The translations under genes were made by a program, and so were the position numbers. This document shows, one piece after another, positions 23,601 through 35,199 of a DNA stretch of 64,000 nt. Source of the stretch: Laguncularia racemosa (taxonomy: Eukaryota; Streptophyta; Magnoliopsida; Myrtales; Combretaceae); NCBI GenBank assembly GCA_037954665.1, contig JBBMOL010000073.1:2976001-3040000 (forward strand), written 5' to 3'. Below the pieces are notes generated by a model, which was given only the letters and a program-made list of their open reading frames with translations, had not been told where the DNA came from and did not search any database. The number at the start of each line of letters is the position of its first letter. Positions within the stretch are counted from its first letter, which is position 1.

Positions 23601-24114
23601 CCATCTATTAGGATTACAACATAAATTTCTAATTACACATGGAATCTTTTACAAAGTATCATTGATTTTGTTACAGGTAAATGTATCTGAACTCCAAAAA
23701 ATGAACATAGGAATTATATCATTAATCATTTGCTAGCCCATAACTTTATGTATGCAGATAGGTGGGTTCTAACAAGTCCCCAAGCTCTATGGCCTCCCGC
23801 ATTCTCAAAGAAATGGATCTTAGGCCATATCGAAGCGTTGGGTGGGGTAGCCTAATCAGCCCCGAACAGTGATCATATCACTTCGCCCGGAACCTACATA
23901 ATGGCCCCACATCCTAAGGTCCTAAGATGGCTTAAGTCTAACTGTATCCAATCATACAATTGCGTGCATAAAAACTCAAAAATAAAAATAAAGAAAACTT
24001 AAATATCATCAAATCCCTGAAAGAAAAGGTTAGTACCAATAATATTTCACAGTGTAAAAGTTCAAAGATATCTAAAAATGGTTATTTCAAGAGGTTTAAG
24101 TGGCTAGCCTACTA

Positions 24115-24141
24115 TTATCGTCCCTAGTAGAGTCGACATCC
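24115..24141 (-). other. primer-binding-site region of the Tat-like element
   Basis: On the minus strand the 5' LTR ends at 24142; the next bases read GGATGTCGACTCTACTAGGG. Tat-family elements commonly show a closely similar GTCGACTCTNCTGGGG-type stretch here, complementary to the 3' end of a tRNA. The tRNA identity cannot be fixed without a comparison. Confidence 0.55.
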
Positions 24142-25984
24142 TATCAAGTCTAATTTTAAATTTTTCATTTATGTTCCTAATCCGATTCATATTAGATCCT
24201 ATGCTCATCCAATATAAATCCTCGACTTGAACTAGGAATTTTATTATTTCTTTAGAGTCGTCACCTAACTGAAGTTGAGAAAATTATTGAATTAGAACTA
24301 ATTGAGCGGATTAATTCTAATTTAAACAACTAGTCGACGAAATCTCCTCTTTTTTATTTTTATAATGAAAAAGAAGAAAGAAAAACCAGAGATTCTCCAC
24401 TTGGGGACTATCCTATTAAAACTCTAAAGTTACCACCTTATCCTTCTAAAATCTAAGTCATGTTCTGATATCTTTAAAAATCACACTAATAACGATTTGA
24501 AAAATGATTTTTTATTCCTTTTTAGAGTTGCCCCATAAGGGTGCCTACGTACTCACCATTCAGGATCAAACAAGTCGTAGTTCGCTTCTTATGAAAAAGC
24601 TTGAGTAAGTTTGTTTAAGTGTTAACTATGAAAACACATCAGGTTCACGTTTGTTATTATTTTTAAGAATTTAAAAAAAAAATTCTAAACCTAAGCTTTA
24701 ATATTTTCTTTAAAAAAAACTCACTTAGGAAAAACCAATTTTGAATTTATTTTGAAAAAAGAATTTTCTAATTGATAAAATAATTCATTATTTATTAATC
24801 TACCTTTATTTAATACTGATTTTCATTATTTTTTTATTTTTTATTTTATATTAGACATATTTATTTACTGATCAAAAATCTAAAACCTAATTAAAATCTA
24901 AAAAAAATCTTTTTTTTCAGATTATTAAAAAAATAAATGGATAGTTAAAGTAGATAAATACAAATGAATAAAATAAAAAATAAATAAAATTAACTAACCT
25001 AGATTCGGATCACAGGTCGGTCAAGTCGAGTCACGACAGTCAAAGGATCCTCGTCAACGGTGTTCCAATGGCTTTCGAAGGCTGTTGAGGACTGCTTCTA
25101 AGCTTTTCGAGGGTGGGTAATCCAACTATAGTGGTGGATTTCTTCAAAAACTCCTCCAGGTGGTGGTTTGTAGCTTAGACGGCGGTCGTGGCTAGGAGGA
25201 ATTCCGGCAAGCTTTGAAACCTCTGATTTTTCACTTTTTTCTCACTTTTGATCTGTGATTTAGCTTCCCCCATCGTGCTCTATTTATAGGCACTAGAAAC
25301 CAAGCTGGATAAGCTCGAATTTCCCTTTGATAAGCTCGAATTGTATCCATGGTTAAAACTCATCCATGATTTGCTCTAGATTTGTGTAAATCTTTGATTT
25401 TGTTACAATTTGTGTTAATTGGATGATGTTTATCTTATTTTTGTTAAAGATTTGTTGGATTTGTACAAAAAAGAAATCGTATCAAAGCTGTCGGATTTCA
25501 TTTTTTTCCACGGCCGGCAATCATTTCAAACGGAAGTTAAAGATGATTACGCACCCGGCGCGTGCGCTCCCTCCATCCAATCAAAAGCTGACACGTGTCC
25601 TGGGCGAGGAAAAAAATTGCAAAACATGGATTTGCTTCCCCCGCGTTTTGAACTCCTGACTAAGCACCCCTTGCGCGCTAAAGCCGAAGCCCAAACCAGT
25701 TGAGCTAGCCCACTTTCTCTTTTTTTATTAATCACAAATTATACATATCCGTTGTAATTTTTATTATTTTTATATTATTTTGAAATTCAAAAAAATTGTA
25801 AAAATTATTTAACATCTTTTATTATAATTTCTATCATCATTTTCCAAAATTGATGTATTATTCCTATTTTTTTTCAATATTTTTTCTTTTATTTTTGCAA
25901 AATAGAAGGAAAATTAAAAAAAATTGAAAAAAATAAAAAATTAAACATTATTTGTGATTAAGGGACAAAAATAGAGTGTTTACA
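24142..25984 (-). repeat. 5' LTR of the Tat-like element
   Basis: Aligned to 11572-13465; plus-strand ends TATCAAG (canonical TG changed to TA) and GTGTTTACA. In the sense direction (minus) it has the tRNA-like module near 25620-25715, then a TATA-like CTATAAATAG near 25285, so transcription probably starts near 25250. The numerous differences from the other LTR are spread over its length, indicating an old insertion. Confidence 0.92.
25615..25715 (-). promoter_or_regulatory. tRNA-like (A-box/B-box) module in the 5' LTR of the Tat-like element
   Basis: On the minus strand TAGCTCAACTGG fits a Pol III A box, and GAGTTCAAAACG, about 42 bases later, resembles a B box. In between lie GGGCTTCGGC and GCGCGCAAGGGG. 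It lies in U3, upstream of the TATA-like box. The same module is found in the other two LTRs of this family. It could be a tRNA-derived piece captured by the family. Confidence 0.5.
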
Positions 25985-26002
25985 GCCTCAAAATAAACTA
26001 AC

Positions 26003-26100
26003 CTTATAATACTTGATAGACCACCCACTTTTATTACCAGCTAAACTTTCCTTCCTTGACTCGTATTCCGGCATTGTGTAGAAACTCAACATTGTACCAT
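26003..26100 (-). pseudogene. TOP2: DNA topoisomerase II pseudogene, exon upstream of the Tat-like insertion
   Basis: Minus strand from an AAG acceptor at 26101: GTMLSFYTMPEYESRKESLA then GNKSGWSIKYYK, ending at a GTTAGT donor (26002). This joins on in frame to GLGTSTSKEG at 11483, so the 14.4-kb Tat element sits in the intervening intron. Exons farther upstream in the gene (ATPase/Toprim parts) are not found in the window. Intron sequence follows to about 26250, where the copia element begins. Confidence 0.9.
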
Positions 26101-26252
26101 CTTTAAGTTATCTATTAGGTTTCTTTTTTCTTTTTTTCTATTTTCTTTTTTGAGCATGTACGATCTTATTTTATTTTTCTTTACTTTCAACTTTTTTTTT
26201 AATCTTTTTTACCAGCAAGATCAGTTCATCCTATGAAGTTGTGTGTATCCTT

Positions 26253-26504
26253 TGTTTATAGGCCACATGTATTTATATGATTAGTCCACTTGTAATGATC
26301 TGATTAGGCCACATGTCATTCATATACAATAGTTATAAAGCAATATAAATAGAAAGTTTCATTTCATTAGTTAGTTAGTTGAAAAGATACTTTGCTTTTG
26401 GTTATGAACTTACACTTGACAGTGAAGAAATTTACAAAACATTCTTGTTTTCGGTTCTTGTTCTTATTCTTGAGTTCATGAGGTTTGTAACAATTCTCCT
26501 CACA
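26253..26504 (+). repeat. 5' LTR of the copia element, with primer binding site
   Basis: Begins TGTTTATAGGCCACATG and ends CTCCTCACA. It matches 42164-42427 (GATTAGTCCACTTGTAATGA, TTAGTTAGTTAG, TACTTTGCTTTT, TTCTTGAG). A TATA-like ATATAAATAG lies at about 26343. It is followed directly by TGGTATCAAAATG (26505-), a copia-type initiator-Met primer binding site. The opposite LTR has a tandem duplication of the TGATTAGTC block. Confidence 0.85.
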
Positions 26505-26833
26505 TGGTATCAAAATGTGGCTAGTAAAAGATTTAGCATCTTGTGATTAGTCAGTTTTTTTTCTCTTCAAATATGAACAACCATATTGGAACGATAAATG
26601 AGCGATAGGTTAATCAAACTATTTTTTATCCATTATACATTTCAAGTTCTAATAATCAGAGCATGGTGATAGGAAGTATTATCTTTAATGGCATGAACTT
26701 CTTGGCTTGGAGCAGATCAACCAAGATAGGATTGGGTCCGAAGCTTAAGTTAGGTTTTAACGATGATAGTGTTCCAAAGCCGAGTGAAGATTCAATAGAC
26801 CTAGTTAGATGGGTTAGGTGTAACTACATGGTC

Positions 26834-27557
26834 TGATGGAATCAAACCTTTGGATCCAGTAGTGGGGAAGCTTATTTGAACAAATGAGCCCAGACATCCA
26901 CATGTTATCTTTATTTATCTTATAATAATTTGTCTTACATTGTAGCAGGTACATTTTGTCGGTTTTTGCAAGAAGATATCACGGTTAATTATGAATCAAA
27001 TTGAACCTACAAAGACAAGTGAAACCGACCTTCATTTCATTTGCATTTTATCAAAAGAAGAACCGATCCTACATTGCTCCATGGAATTGAAGGAAACTAA
27101 CCACATATGATATTTTTCATTTGTATTTTCTTTTGCTGAAAATCGTCCACATATGTTATTCTTTACTTGTATTTTCTTTGGTTAAATTTACCTTATTTAA
27201 AACAAGTATAAATACTTATAAAGTAGGGTTTGTAGGGGACTTTTTGAATATTAGAAATCTACCATTTCTTGCCGTGGAGAGCTCTTCCTCACGTAACCTT
27301 TACTCTTATCAATTTCATTATTGAAATTGTGGCAAGTAGGCTTAAGGAATTATTGTGAGTTATATCAATATTTCTTGAGTTGCTTCCAATTATTACTAGT
27401 GTGTCATATCTAGTGTGTAATTGGGATTGATTATTTTTTCTTGTTTACACCAAATTAGGGTTCTTTATATTGCTTGGTTTCACGTCAATTGTGGGAGTTA
27501 GAATTGAATTGTTCCTCTTTTATTTGATTGGTATTGGAATCCAATTGTAGCACATCA
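26834..27557 (+). repeat. 5' LTR of element B
   Basis: Aligned over its length with 32140-32862. It has a TATA-like GTATAAATAC near 27208 and ends TAGCACATCA. The 3' copy has few differences from it, mostly single bases, which suggests B is younger than the copia host gene. Includes the phrase ATAAATACTTATAAAGTAGG shared with the other LTRs of this family. Confidence 0.88.
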
Positions 27558-28607
27558 TAATTTAGTATCAGAGCAAGGTTTAGAAAAGGGAAATTTTTGT
27601 GATTCACAAATTTGGATTTAGGGTTCTTGATCCTTCATTCCAAAATTAGATTGTGTGAAGTGAAACTTGAAGTCTTATGTTGAATTATTCCTCTTTTATT
27701 TGATTGCTTGCATGATTTCTAATTGAAATCTTGTGAAGTGTAGAAATCATATTGCATCCTTTGTCGTAAGTTGATTGTGTGTGGAAGAAGGGGAAGTTCT
27801 TTAGATTTGAATTCCATAATTTGGAATCCCATAAGTTAAAGTAGTGTTAATTGGTGCTTTGTTGTTTCCTTGAAATTTCAAAATTGGAAGGTTCATTTTC
27901 ATATTTGCTCAACTTGCATGGAGAATTAGGAAACATTTTTTAATTTCAAAATCAATCATTATGTGTGGGAGTTATTGTGTATTGATCATTTTAAATGCAC
28001 CTTAACTAGTTAGAATCAATTGCTTGCCATTTGGAGAAGTATCCATAATTGCTTCCATTTACATTGTGTTGTCGTAGTGTGTAAGTGGAACCGTGGAGTA
28101 GAGTGCTACACTGTGAGTGTAAGTGTTGTGTGAAGTGTATGTTGTAATTGAAGCTTGTACCATGAAGTTGAGTGTTGTGCGTTGAGGTGTTGCATTGGTT
28201 ATGTGTTACACCGTGGGAGTGAGTGTCTGAAACCGTGGTATGCGTGTTGCGTGGTTATGTGTTGAAGTGTGGGAGTGTGTGAGTGAAGTCGTGGTTTAGT
28301 GTTGTGATTTGTGTTGTGAGTCTATTGTAAGTAGGTGTTGAGTGATAAAAAAAAATAAAAATCATGTCAAGCGATAGTGTGAATGGTGGGATTGGCAATG
28401 AGGCCAATAATCAGGTCGGAGTATGTCAAGGGCATCGTGCTGCGAGTGGAAGAACGTTAGAGAAACAGTTGCGAGATCTTACCACTATTATTGCCACATT
28501 AGCAACATGAGTGGATCAGATGACGATGCCACAACCACTAGTGGCCAACCCTCAAGCACCCCCACCTCAGGTAGCCCATTAGAATGCTCACAAAGAAAGA
28601 GCTACTA

Positions 28608-29474
28608 TGATGGGAATCTACCCTACGGTCCTAGCAATCGAAGAACCTGATTTAGATATATGATCCAAATTGTCTACATGTGTTCATTTCTTTATCTAAT
28701 AATGTTTGATTTGCACTATAGCAGGTACAATGATCAGTCTTTACGGGATGCTAAATAACCTACACTATTGATCAAATTAGGAACATCATCGAACTCACAT
28801 CCAACGGTCTACAATGAACTCAATTGACTTGAAGAACTGGCTCTTTGAAGACCATCTTTTGTACTTGTAATTTTATTATTGAACTGGTCATTTTTTGAAC
28901 TTTGTGATTTACTTGTAAAGGGGTGTTTAGAACCAGCCACCCAAGTAGCTTAGTTGTAATTTTCATGTGATTTTATCCTAATAGTAGCAAGTATAAATAT
29001 TTGCTAACTAGGGTCTGTGAGGAGACTTTTTGAACATTACATTTTCCTACCCATTTTCAACGTGAAAGCTAGGGTTTATCTCTAATTTCATAAGACTCTT
29101 ATCAACTTCTTCAAGGGTTGTGGCAAGTGGAGGCTTGAGGATTTGTGAGTAACATCAAATCCCTTATGTTGATTCCAATTTCATACTAGTGTGTCATATT
29201 TAATGTAAATTGGATTATTCTTGTTGAGTTCTTATTTGCACGTAATTTAGGGTTCTAGATTTATTCTTGGATTCACGCCATTTTAGTGGAATTAGATCCT
29301 AAGTGTGTTGTTTAATTGTGCTATATCCGAATTACTAGTGATTATTATTTGCATGGATATCACTTGATCTTTAGGGGGTTTTAGTGTTGTTCATTAGAGT
29401 CACGCATCTTGAGGATTGTTGGTTGAGTCTTCAATTGTCATTGTTTAATTGCAATCATCAATTAAAGCATATCA
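28608..29474 (+). mobile_element. solo LTR D in the gag of element B
   Basis: 867 bp; starts TGATGGGAATC and ends AGCATATCA. Flanks TACTA (28603-28607) and TGTTG (29475-29479) differ only by three transitions and probably form a 5-bp TSD. It carries the family's TATA region (GTATAAATATTTGC, about 28991) and GAGTAACATCA-type motifs. Same orientation as element B. The gag reading continues on both sides. Confidence 0.78.
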
Positions 29475-30657
29475 TGTTGGAGGTAATTGGGGCAGGAGAA
29501 TGGAGGGAAATTATCATGCTCTTAAGGAGGAAAGAGATGATAATTTTGAGAACGAACCTTACTAGGATTTCAAACCACCTCGGGGATTAGAGTATGTGAA
29601 ATTGCAGATGCCTTCATTTGATGGCAAAGGTTCTGCAAATGATTATTTAGATTGGGAAGATAAAGTTGATGGCCTGTTCAGGTGCTATGAGATGGATGAT
29701 CACACTCGGGTTTGTCTTGCAGCTATGGAATTCATAGGCTATGCCACCTTATGGTGAAAAAATCTTGTGATTAGCAGGCAAAGAGATGGTGAGGCTGATA
29801 TACATACCTAGGGAGAAATAAAACGAGTATTGAGAAAAAGATTTATACCTAAACATTACAGGCAGAAGTTGTTTATGCGTCTCTAGATACTAAGGCAAGG
29901 CGGTAAAATAGTTGATGAGTATGTACAAGAGTTCGAGACCTTGATGATTAGATGTAGGTCAATTGAATATCCTGAACAAAACCTAGCATGATTTGTGTCA
30001 GGGTTAAAGTATGAAATTGCTTTGCATTGTGGAGCTCTAGAGGTATAACACACTTGATAAGGCTATCTAATTAGCCCTAAAAGTGGCGAGACAGAGGCGA
30101 TCTAACCCTTTTCAAGATGTGATCAATAGGTATGGAACTTCTACCAAACCTCATGGGTCAGATGGTCAAATGGGAGAACAAAAAGGAATAGAGGGACATG
30201 ATAAGACTTTAGACAAGAATACCTCTAATATTGATAGGGAGAGGGAGATTTCAGGGAAAGAAAAAGAGGTTATTAGAGCTGATTTCAGGCAAATAGTGCT
30301 AAGGACAACCAATGGAAATATGCATCAAATAAAGCGTTTCAAAAGCATGGGTTTTGGACACATAGCTGCTCAGTGTCCCAACAAAAGAGTCATGACTATC
30401 ATGGAAGGAAATAGTGAGGATGGTCAAGAAGAAGTGGTTGAGCCTACAGACTTGTCAATAGTAATACGGGAGTACTATGATGATCCTGATGCTGAGACAC
30501 ATGAAGACAAGGGAAATGATAAACATTTGTCTATTAATGTATTACGTAGGGTTATGACTATATCTCCAAACATCAGGGACATACAAAGGGAAAACCTATT
30601 CCATACGCCTTGTCGGGTTCGAGGTAACTTATGTATTCTTTTCATTGATTGTGGTTG

Positions 30658-31673
30658 ATATTCCTAAAACCACTTAGAAGCACAATCAAAAGACTTAAGA
30701 AAAACAATCTCAAGTCAAGGCAAAATCGGATCCACAAAGGGCAATTTCACGTGAACCCTAATGAAGATATAAGAAAATCCAAAAGTTCAAAGATATAATT
30801 GTAATACCACAATGATAATATCTTCTAACAACACTCTAATCCCATATAATCCACAAAGATAATCCACAAATGACAAAGAAAACCTCAATTCCAAGAACTT
30901 CTTTCCAATAGTGAAGTACACGTTTTTAAGGGAATTCTTCAATGAAGATTCAAATTCAATTGCAAAGTACTTCAAATAAACACAATAATTTGTGAACAAT
31001 AAGATGTATTTCTGACCAAGAACTATCTCAATTCAACCCTAGATATGACATACTAGAGAAGAAAAGAAATCACAACAAAATGAAATTGATACAACTCACA
31101 ATTTCAAGATGTTGCATTCGCCACAATTTCAACTCTTGAGATTGAAATTGATAAGAGTTTAGATGACAATTAGGAACCCTAATTCTCACGTGAAAAGAAG
31201 TGTTTGTTCTGCAAAAATAAGCCTCCTCAAACCCTCTCTTAAGCAAGTATTTATACTTGCTACTCCTAGGGTTAAAAAATGCTCAAAATTACAAGTTTGC
31301 CACTTTTAAGGTGGCTAACCCTAAATGAAAGTTACAAAGAAATAAAAGTGTCCCAAAACCAAAATACAACCAAAATAGTTCATAAAAGAGTAAATATATA
31401 AAAGAAATGGTCCTTCATGATGCCGGTCTTCAAGAAGCTTTTGAATCAGGTTCCGTTGACAATCCTGATTCACTCAGTAGTAAGGGTGTTTTTGCATCTT
31501 GTAGGACTGACAAATGAACCTACTGAAATGCATCAAAATTATAGTGCAAAGATGTAGAAAGTGGGTTAGACTTCTCAAGGTTAGGTTTCTCTAGCAAAAC
31601 CCTCATAACTAGATTCTGGAGACCCTTAGCTCAGGCCCTGGTGATAGGTCCTGGAAAAGTCTGATTCCTATCA
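30658..31673 (-). mobile_element. solo LTR E inserted in the protease active site of element B
   Basis: 1016 bp from TGATATTCC to CCTATCA, flanked by the perfect TSD GTGGT (30653-30657 and 31674-31678). Its sense is minus: the minus strand has GTATAAATACTTGC (about 31255-31240) as in the LTRs of element C. It splits the codons of the protease D-x-G-S motif. The perfect TSD marks it as one of the latest insertions in this nest. Confidence 0.92.
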
Positions 31674-32139
31674 GTGGTAGTTGCACTAATGTCATAGCTA
31701 CTGCATTATTAAATAGATTGCAACTAGTCACTATTCTACACCCACATCCTTATAAATTACACTAGCTAAATGAACGGGGTAGTCTGCATGTTACACCAAA
31801 GGCTAAGGTGCCATTCAGCATAGGAGATAGATACAATGATGAAATAGTCTATGATGTTCTTCCTATATGCACCTTTCATATACTATTGGGTAGGCCTTAG
31901 TTGTTTGACAGGAATGTGCTACATGATGGGTTTAGAAACACTTATATGTTTTAGAAAGATGGTGCACGGGTTGTCTTGACTCCTATGTCTCCTACTAAAG
32001 TACACATATTCCAAGAACAAATCAGTAAAACTAATGGTCATTCAAGACTTCAGGGCAGCAAGCACATGTAAACAAGGGATTTTAGTCTAGGAAAAGATCC
32101 CTTAGATTTGAGGACAAATCTTTCAAAGGCCCAAGGAGA

Positions 32140-32862
32140 TGATGGGAATCAAACCTCTAGATCCAGCAGTAGGAAAGCCTATTTGAACAAATGAACCTAG
32201 ACATCCACATGTTATCTTTATTTATCTTATAATAATTTGTCTTACATTGTAGCAAGTACATTTTGTCGGTTTTTGCAAGAAGATATCACGGTTCACTATG
32301 AATCAAATTGAACCTACAGAGACAAGTGGAACCACCTTCATTTCATTTGCATTTTATCAAAAGAAGAACCGATCCTACATTGCTCCATGGAATTGAAGGA
32401 AACCAGCCACATATGATATTTTTCATTTGTATTTTCTTTTGTTGAAAATTGGCCGCATATGTTGTTCTTTACTTGTATTTTCTTTTGTTAAATTTGCCTT
32501 ATTTAAAACAAGTATAAATACTTGTAAAGTAGGATTTGTAGGGGACTTTTTGAATATTAGAAATCTGTCATTTCTTGCTGTGGAGTGCTCTTCCTCAACA
32601 ACCTTTACTCTTATCAATTTCATTATTGAAATTGTGGCGCGTGGGCTTAAGAAATTATTGTGAGTTATATCAATATTTCTTGAGTTGCTTCCAATTATTA
32701 CTAGTGTGTCATATCTAGTGCATAATTGGGATTGATTATTTGTTCTTGTTTACGCCAAATTAAGGTTCTTTATATTGCTTGGTTTCACATCAATTGTAAG
32801 AGTTGGAATTGAATTGTTCCTCTTTTATTTGGTTGGTATTAGAATCCAATTGTAGCACATCA
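32140..32862 (+). repeat. 3' LTR of element B
   Basis: Begins TGATGGGAATC directly after the purine-rich end of the protease-side reading (CCCAAGGAGA) and ends TAGCACATCA at 32862, before TSD TAGTC. Its TATA-like GTATAAATAC lies near 32513. Small ORFs in it repeat those of the 5' LTR and are not genes. Confidence 0.88.
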
Positions 32863-33500
32863 TAGTCTGTTGTTAGATCTTGAATTCTATGATGCCAAAG
32901 TATTCATAGAACTATCTCTATATGCAGCCGGTCTATGAACTATGGATTGAAGTTAGCAAAAAGTTTAGATAAGGAAATGGCCTGTTGATCTTTTAGATAC
33001 AACATGAATTGAGTAATCTAAAGCAAATGAATCAGACAATAAGCGTCTACTATAATAAGTTGAAACGCTATTGAGATGAATTGCAAGTTTTGAATCTTTA
33101 TCCTATTTGCAAATGTGGGCAAACAAAACATTGCACATGTCATATGAAATAAAGAGTGAATGGTTTTGAATAGCAAAGTAAACTCATTTAATTTCTAATA
33201 GGTCTTAATGAGGGATATGAAACTATTAGGAGCCAAATTCTATCGATAGATCCTATTCCTACAGTTAACAAGGTTTACTATCTTGTTCAACAAATAGAAA
33301 AGTAGAAGCAATTATAGTTCGCATGAAGTCAATGTTGCTGCTTTTAATTCCAAGAAGACATAATTCATTAAAGGAAATTTTGATAGACAAAGAGGAAAAG
33401 GGCTTAATACCAAAAAGATTATGTGTAAACATTGTAAAGGGAGAGGCCAAACCATTGAAACTTGTTTCCAATTAATAAACTATCCTAATTGGTATAAAGG

Positions 33501-34990
33501 AAAAAAGGTTCGAAGAAATCAAAGTAAATTGATCTACTTCACTAGATATGTCGTTCGATGAAAGTTCTGATTTCCCTAGTAAGGCTTATGGATTAAAGTT
33601 GACAAACTCGAAGAGTATCTAATCATTTTGCTAGGAAATGATGACTATGATGAAAGAAAAACAATTTATAGATGTTATAGAAGAAAATGTCGTCATAAAT
33701 TGCGTAGGTACTTCACCTTTATTTTCTTCTTTTAAAGCTATGAATAATGATATGAATTCATGTAGTTGATATAGGTGCCATAGATCATATGGCACGTTTC
33801 TAAACCATTTTATTCAACACACAAAATTTGTTAAACCTTATCTCTATAAAACTACCTAATGGAACCATCAAAAGAGTTCAACTTGTTGGTTCAATTGTTA
33901 TCAATTCATCTTTAGTACTTCATAATGTACTATTCATTCCTGAATTCAAACACGATTTATTATCTATACATCGTGCATTAGTAGATAATAATCTTGTTGC
34001 AACCATTGATTCTTCATCCTTAAATTTTCAAGACCATTACAATAAACAAGTCATAACATTAGCCAAAGCTTCTCATGAGTTATACATTTTAGATTTAAAA
34101 GCCATTAGGATTTCTGGTTCTCCTAAATCAAATCCTCTTCATTCCTATTTTGCAATTTATCCTTTTCCTTCAAATAATTCTGACATGTTTTATTCGTTAC
34201 ATAATAGGATGGGACATTCGTCCATATAAAAAATGTTACATTTAGATTCTTGCAAACAATGTCCTATTGATAAATTCATTTGTGATACCTGTTCAAAGGC
34301 CAAAATACACAAGCTTCCTTTCAATTGAAATGATGAGCATGCTACTAATGTATTTCATTTGCTACACGTAGAAATCTAGGGTTCTTACTTTGTAAATTCA
34401 ATATCTGGTGCAAGTACTTCATTACCATTCTTAATGATTACACTCGTTGTACTTAGACTTACTTACATAGTGATAAATCTCAAGTTGTAGGAGTTTTGGA
34501 TAAATTCTTCTAAATGATCAAAACTCAATTCTTGGCTGATCCTAAATTGATAAGACCTAATAATGGGTCCAAGTTCCTCTCTTGTACATGTTAAACCTTG
34601 TTTCATGATTTCAGAATCGTTCATCAACCCACTATAACATACATTCCCCAACAAAATAGCTGTATTGAAAGAAAACACAGACATTTAATTGAAACCGTTA
34701 GAGCCTTAAGGATACATGCAAATCTACTAAATCAATTTCGGGGGGAATGTGTACTCACAACCACTTATCTTATAAATCTAATGCCCATGTCAATACTAGG
34801 CTGGAAAACTCCTTATAAGATGTTATTCAAAACCAAACCTCATTATATTGCTGTTAATACATCACACAAAGACAAATTTGATCCCAGAGGAATCAAATGT
34901 GTATTCCTCAATTATGCACATGGTCACAATGGATATAAAGTGTATGACATGTCTTCACACAAAATACTACTTAGCTAAGATATTATTTTT
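33501..34990 (+). pseudogene. copia protease and integrase
   Basis: The protease active-site block near 33764-33792 reads VDIGAIDHMA, with Ile for Thr in the DTGATDHM motif. Open stretch 33828-34229 (133 codons) holds the pre-integrase region with LPNGTIKRVQLVGSI, FIPEFKHDLLSI and HNRMGHSS; the zinc-binding part continues as CDTCSKAKIHKLPF (about 34282-34324). The core's first Asp (LIHVDIWG in relatives) reads HVEI, the second (SDNG) reads NNG, while the Glu remains in CIERKHRHLIETV (34660-34700). The integrase tail 34598-34978 is open, with YLINLMPMSILGWKTPYKML and KFDPRGIKCVFLNY. Confidence 0.88.
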
Positions 34991-35199
34991 CATGAAGAGA
35001 TACTACTATTTAAACACAAATCTATTTAAGCTCCTCCTAATACAAATTCATCACATGAATCTTCTTCCAATCCTAACTCTTGATCTTTTCTATCACTTGC
35101 ATCAGATGATAATTTTACCTTACTATCCAATCTTGCTACTAATCTACAAACAAATTGTCTAGATGCTAGTATTCAATCTTCTAAACAATTTCCTGTCAA

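Larger units (their letters stand above)
11572..25984 (-). mobile_element. Ty3/gypsy element, Tat/Ogre-like lineage, both LTRs present (14.4 kb)
   Basis: The two LTRs (11572-13465 and 24142-25984) align along their length and start/end TGTCGAG...TTTACA and TATCAAG...TTTACA on the plus strand. Flanks GCCTT (11567-11571) and GCCTC (25985-25989) are a 5-bp TSD with one transition. All coding reads on the minus strand: extra ORF, gag, protease, RT-RNase H, a second RNase H, integrase, then a long 3' UTR with tandem repeats. The second RNase H, the large size and the repeat-bearing 3' UTR are marks of the Tat/Ogre lineage. It sits in a TOP2 intron between exons 26003-26100 and 11319-11483. Many stops; inactive. 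Confidence 0.92.
28364..32139 (+). pseudogene. gag-protease of element B, split by solo LTRs D and E
   Basis: ATG at 28364 opens MSSDSVNGGIGNEANNQ. The reading pauses at solo LTR D (28608-29474) and continues with the gag core (GYATLWRK-like, KRFIPKHYRQKLFMRL). The longest intact stretch is 30083-30658 (191 codons), with a zinc knuckle whose first two Cys are replaced (RFKSMGFGHIAAQCPNK). RENLFHTPCRVRGNLCILFI leads to the protease active site DCG (element C has DSG), exactly where solo LTR E is inserted; reading resumes at 31679 with SCTNVIA. LLGRP and FRNTYMF follow. Multiple stops. Confidence 0.86.
26834..32862 (+). mobile_element. element B: gag-protease-only gypsy-type element in copia gag
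   Basis: LTRs 26834-27557 and 32140-32862 (about 724 bp) start TGATGG and end CACATCA. Flanks TGGTC (26829-26833) and TAGTC (32863-32867) are a 5-bp TSD with one transition. A Met-type primer binding site (TAGTATCAGAGCA, 27563-) follows the left LTR. The interior has only gag and protease; the 3' LTR begins immediately at the end of the protease-side reading. There is no RT, RNase H or integrase. Two same-family solo LTRs, D and E, sit inside. Without them the element is about 4.1 kb. Confidence 0.88.
26680..33500 (+). pseudogene. copia gag, split by element B
   Basis: The first part (26685-26833) reads FNGMNFLAWSRSTKIGLG, then KLGFNDDSVPKPSED and RWVRCNYMV, a copia gag N-terminal domain. 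Element B interrupts it; reading resumes at 32868. IQHELSNLKQMNQTISVYYN, KLKRY-stop-DELQVL, CKCGQTKHCTC and FLIGLNEGYETIRSQIL follow. The zinc knuckle near 33421-33465 reads CKHCKGRGQTIETC, so the usual His is Gln. At least seven stops. Gag normally packs the RNA in the particle. Confidence 0.87.

Noticed and set aside
25547..25735. Possible true tRNA gene in the LTR
   Set aside because: A- and B-box-like motifs are visible, but I could not fold a full cloverleaf with acceptor and anticodon stems. Kept only as a tRNA-like module.
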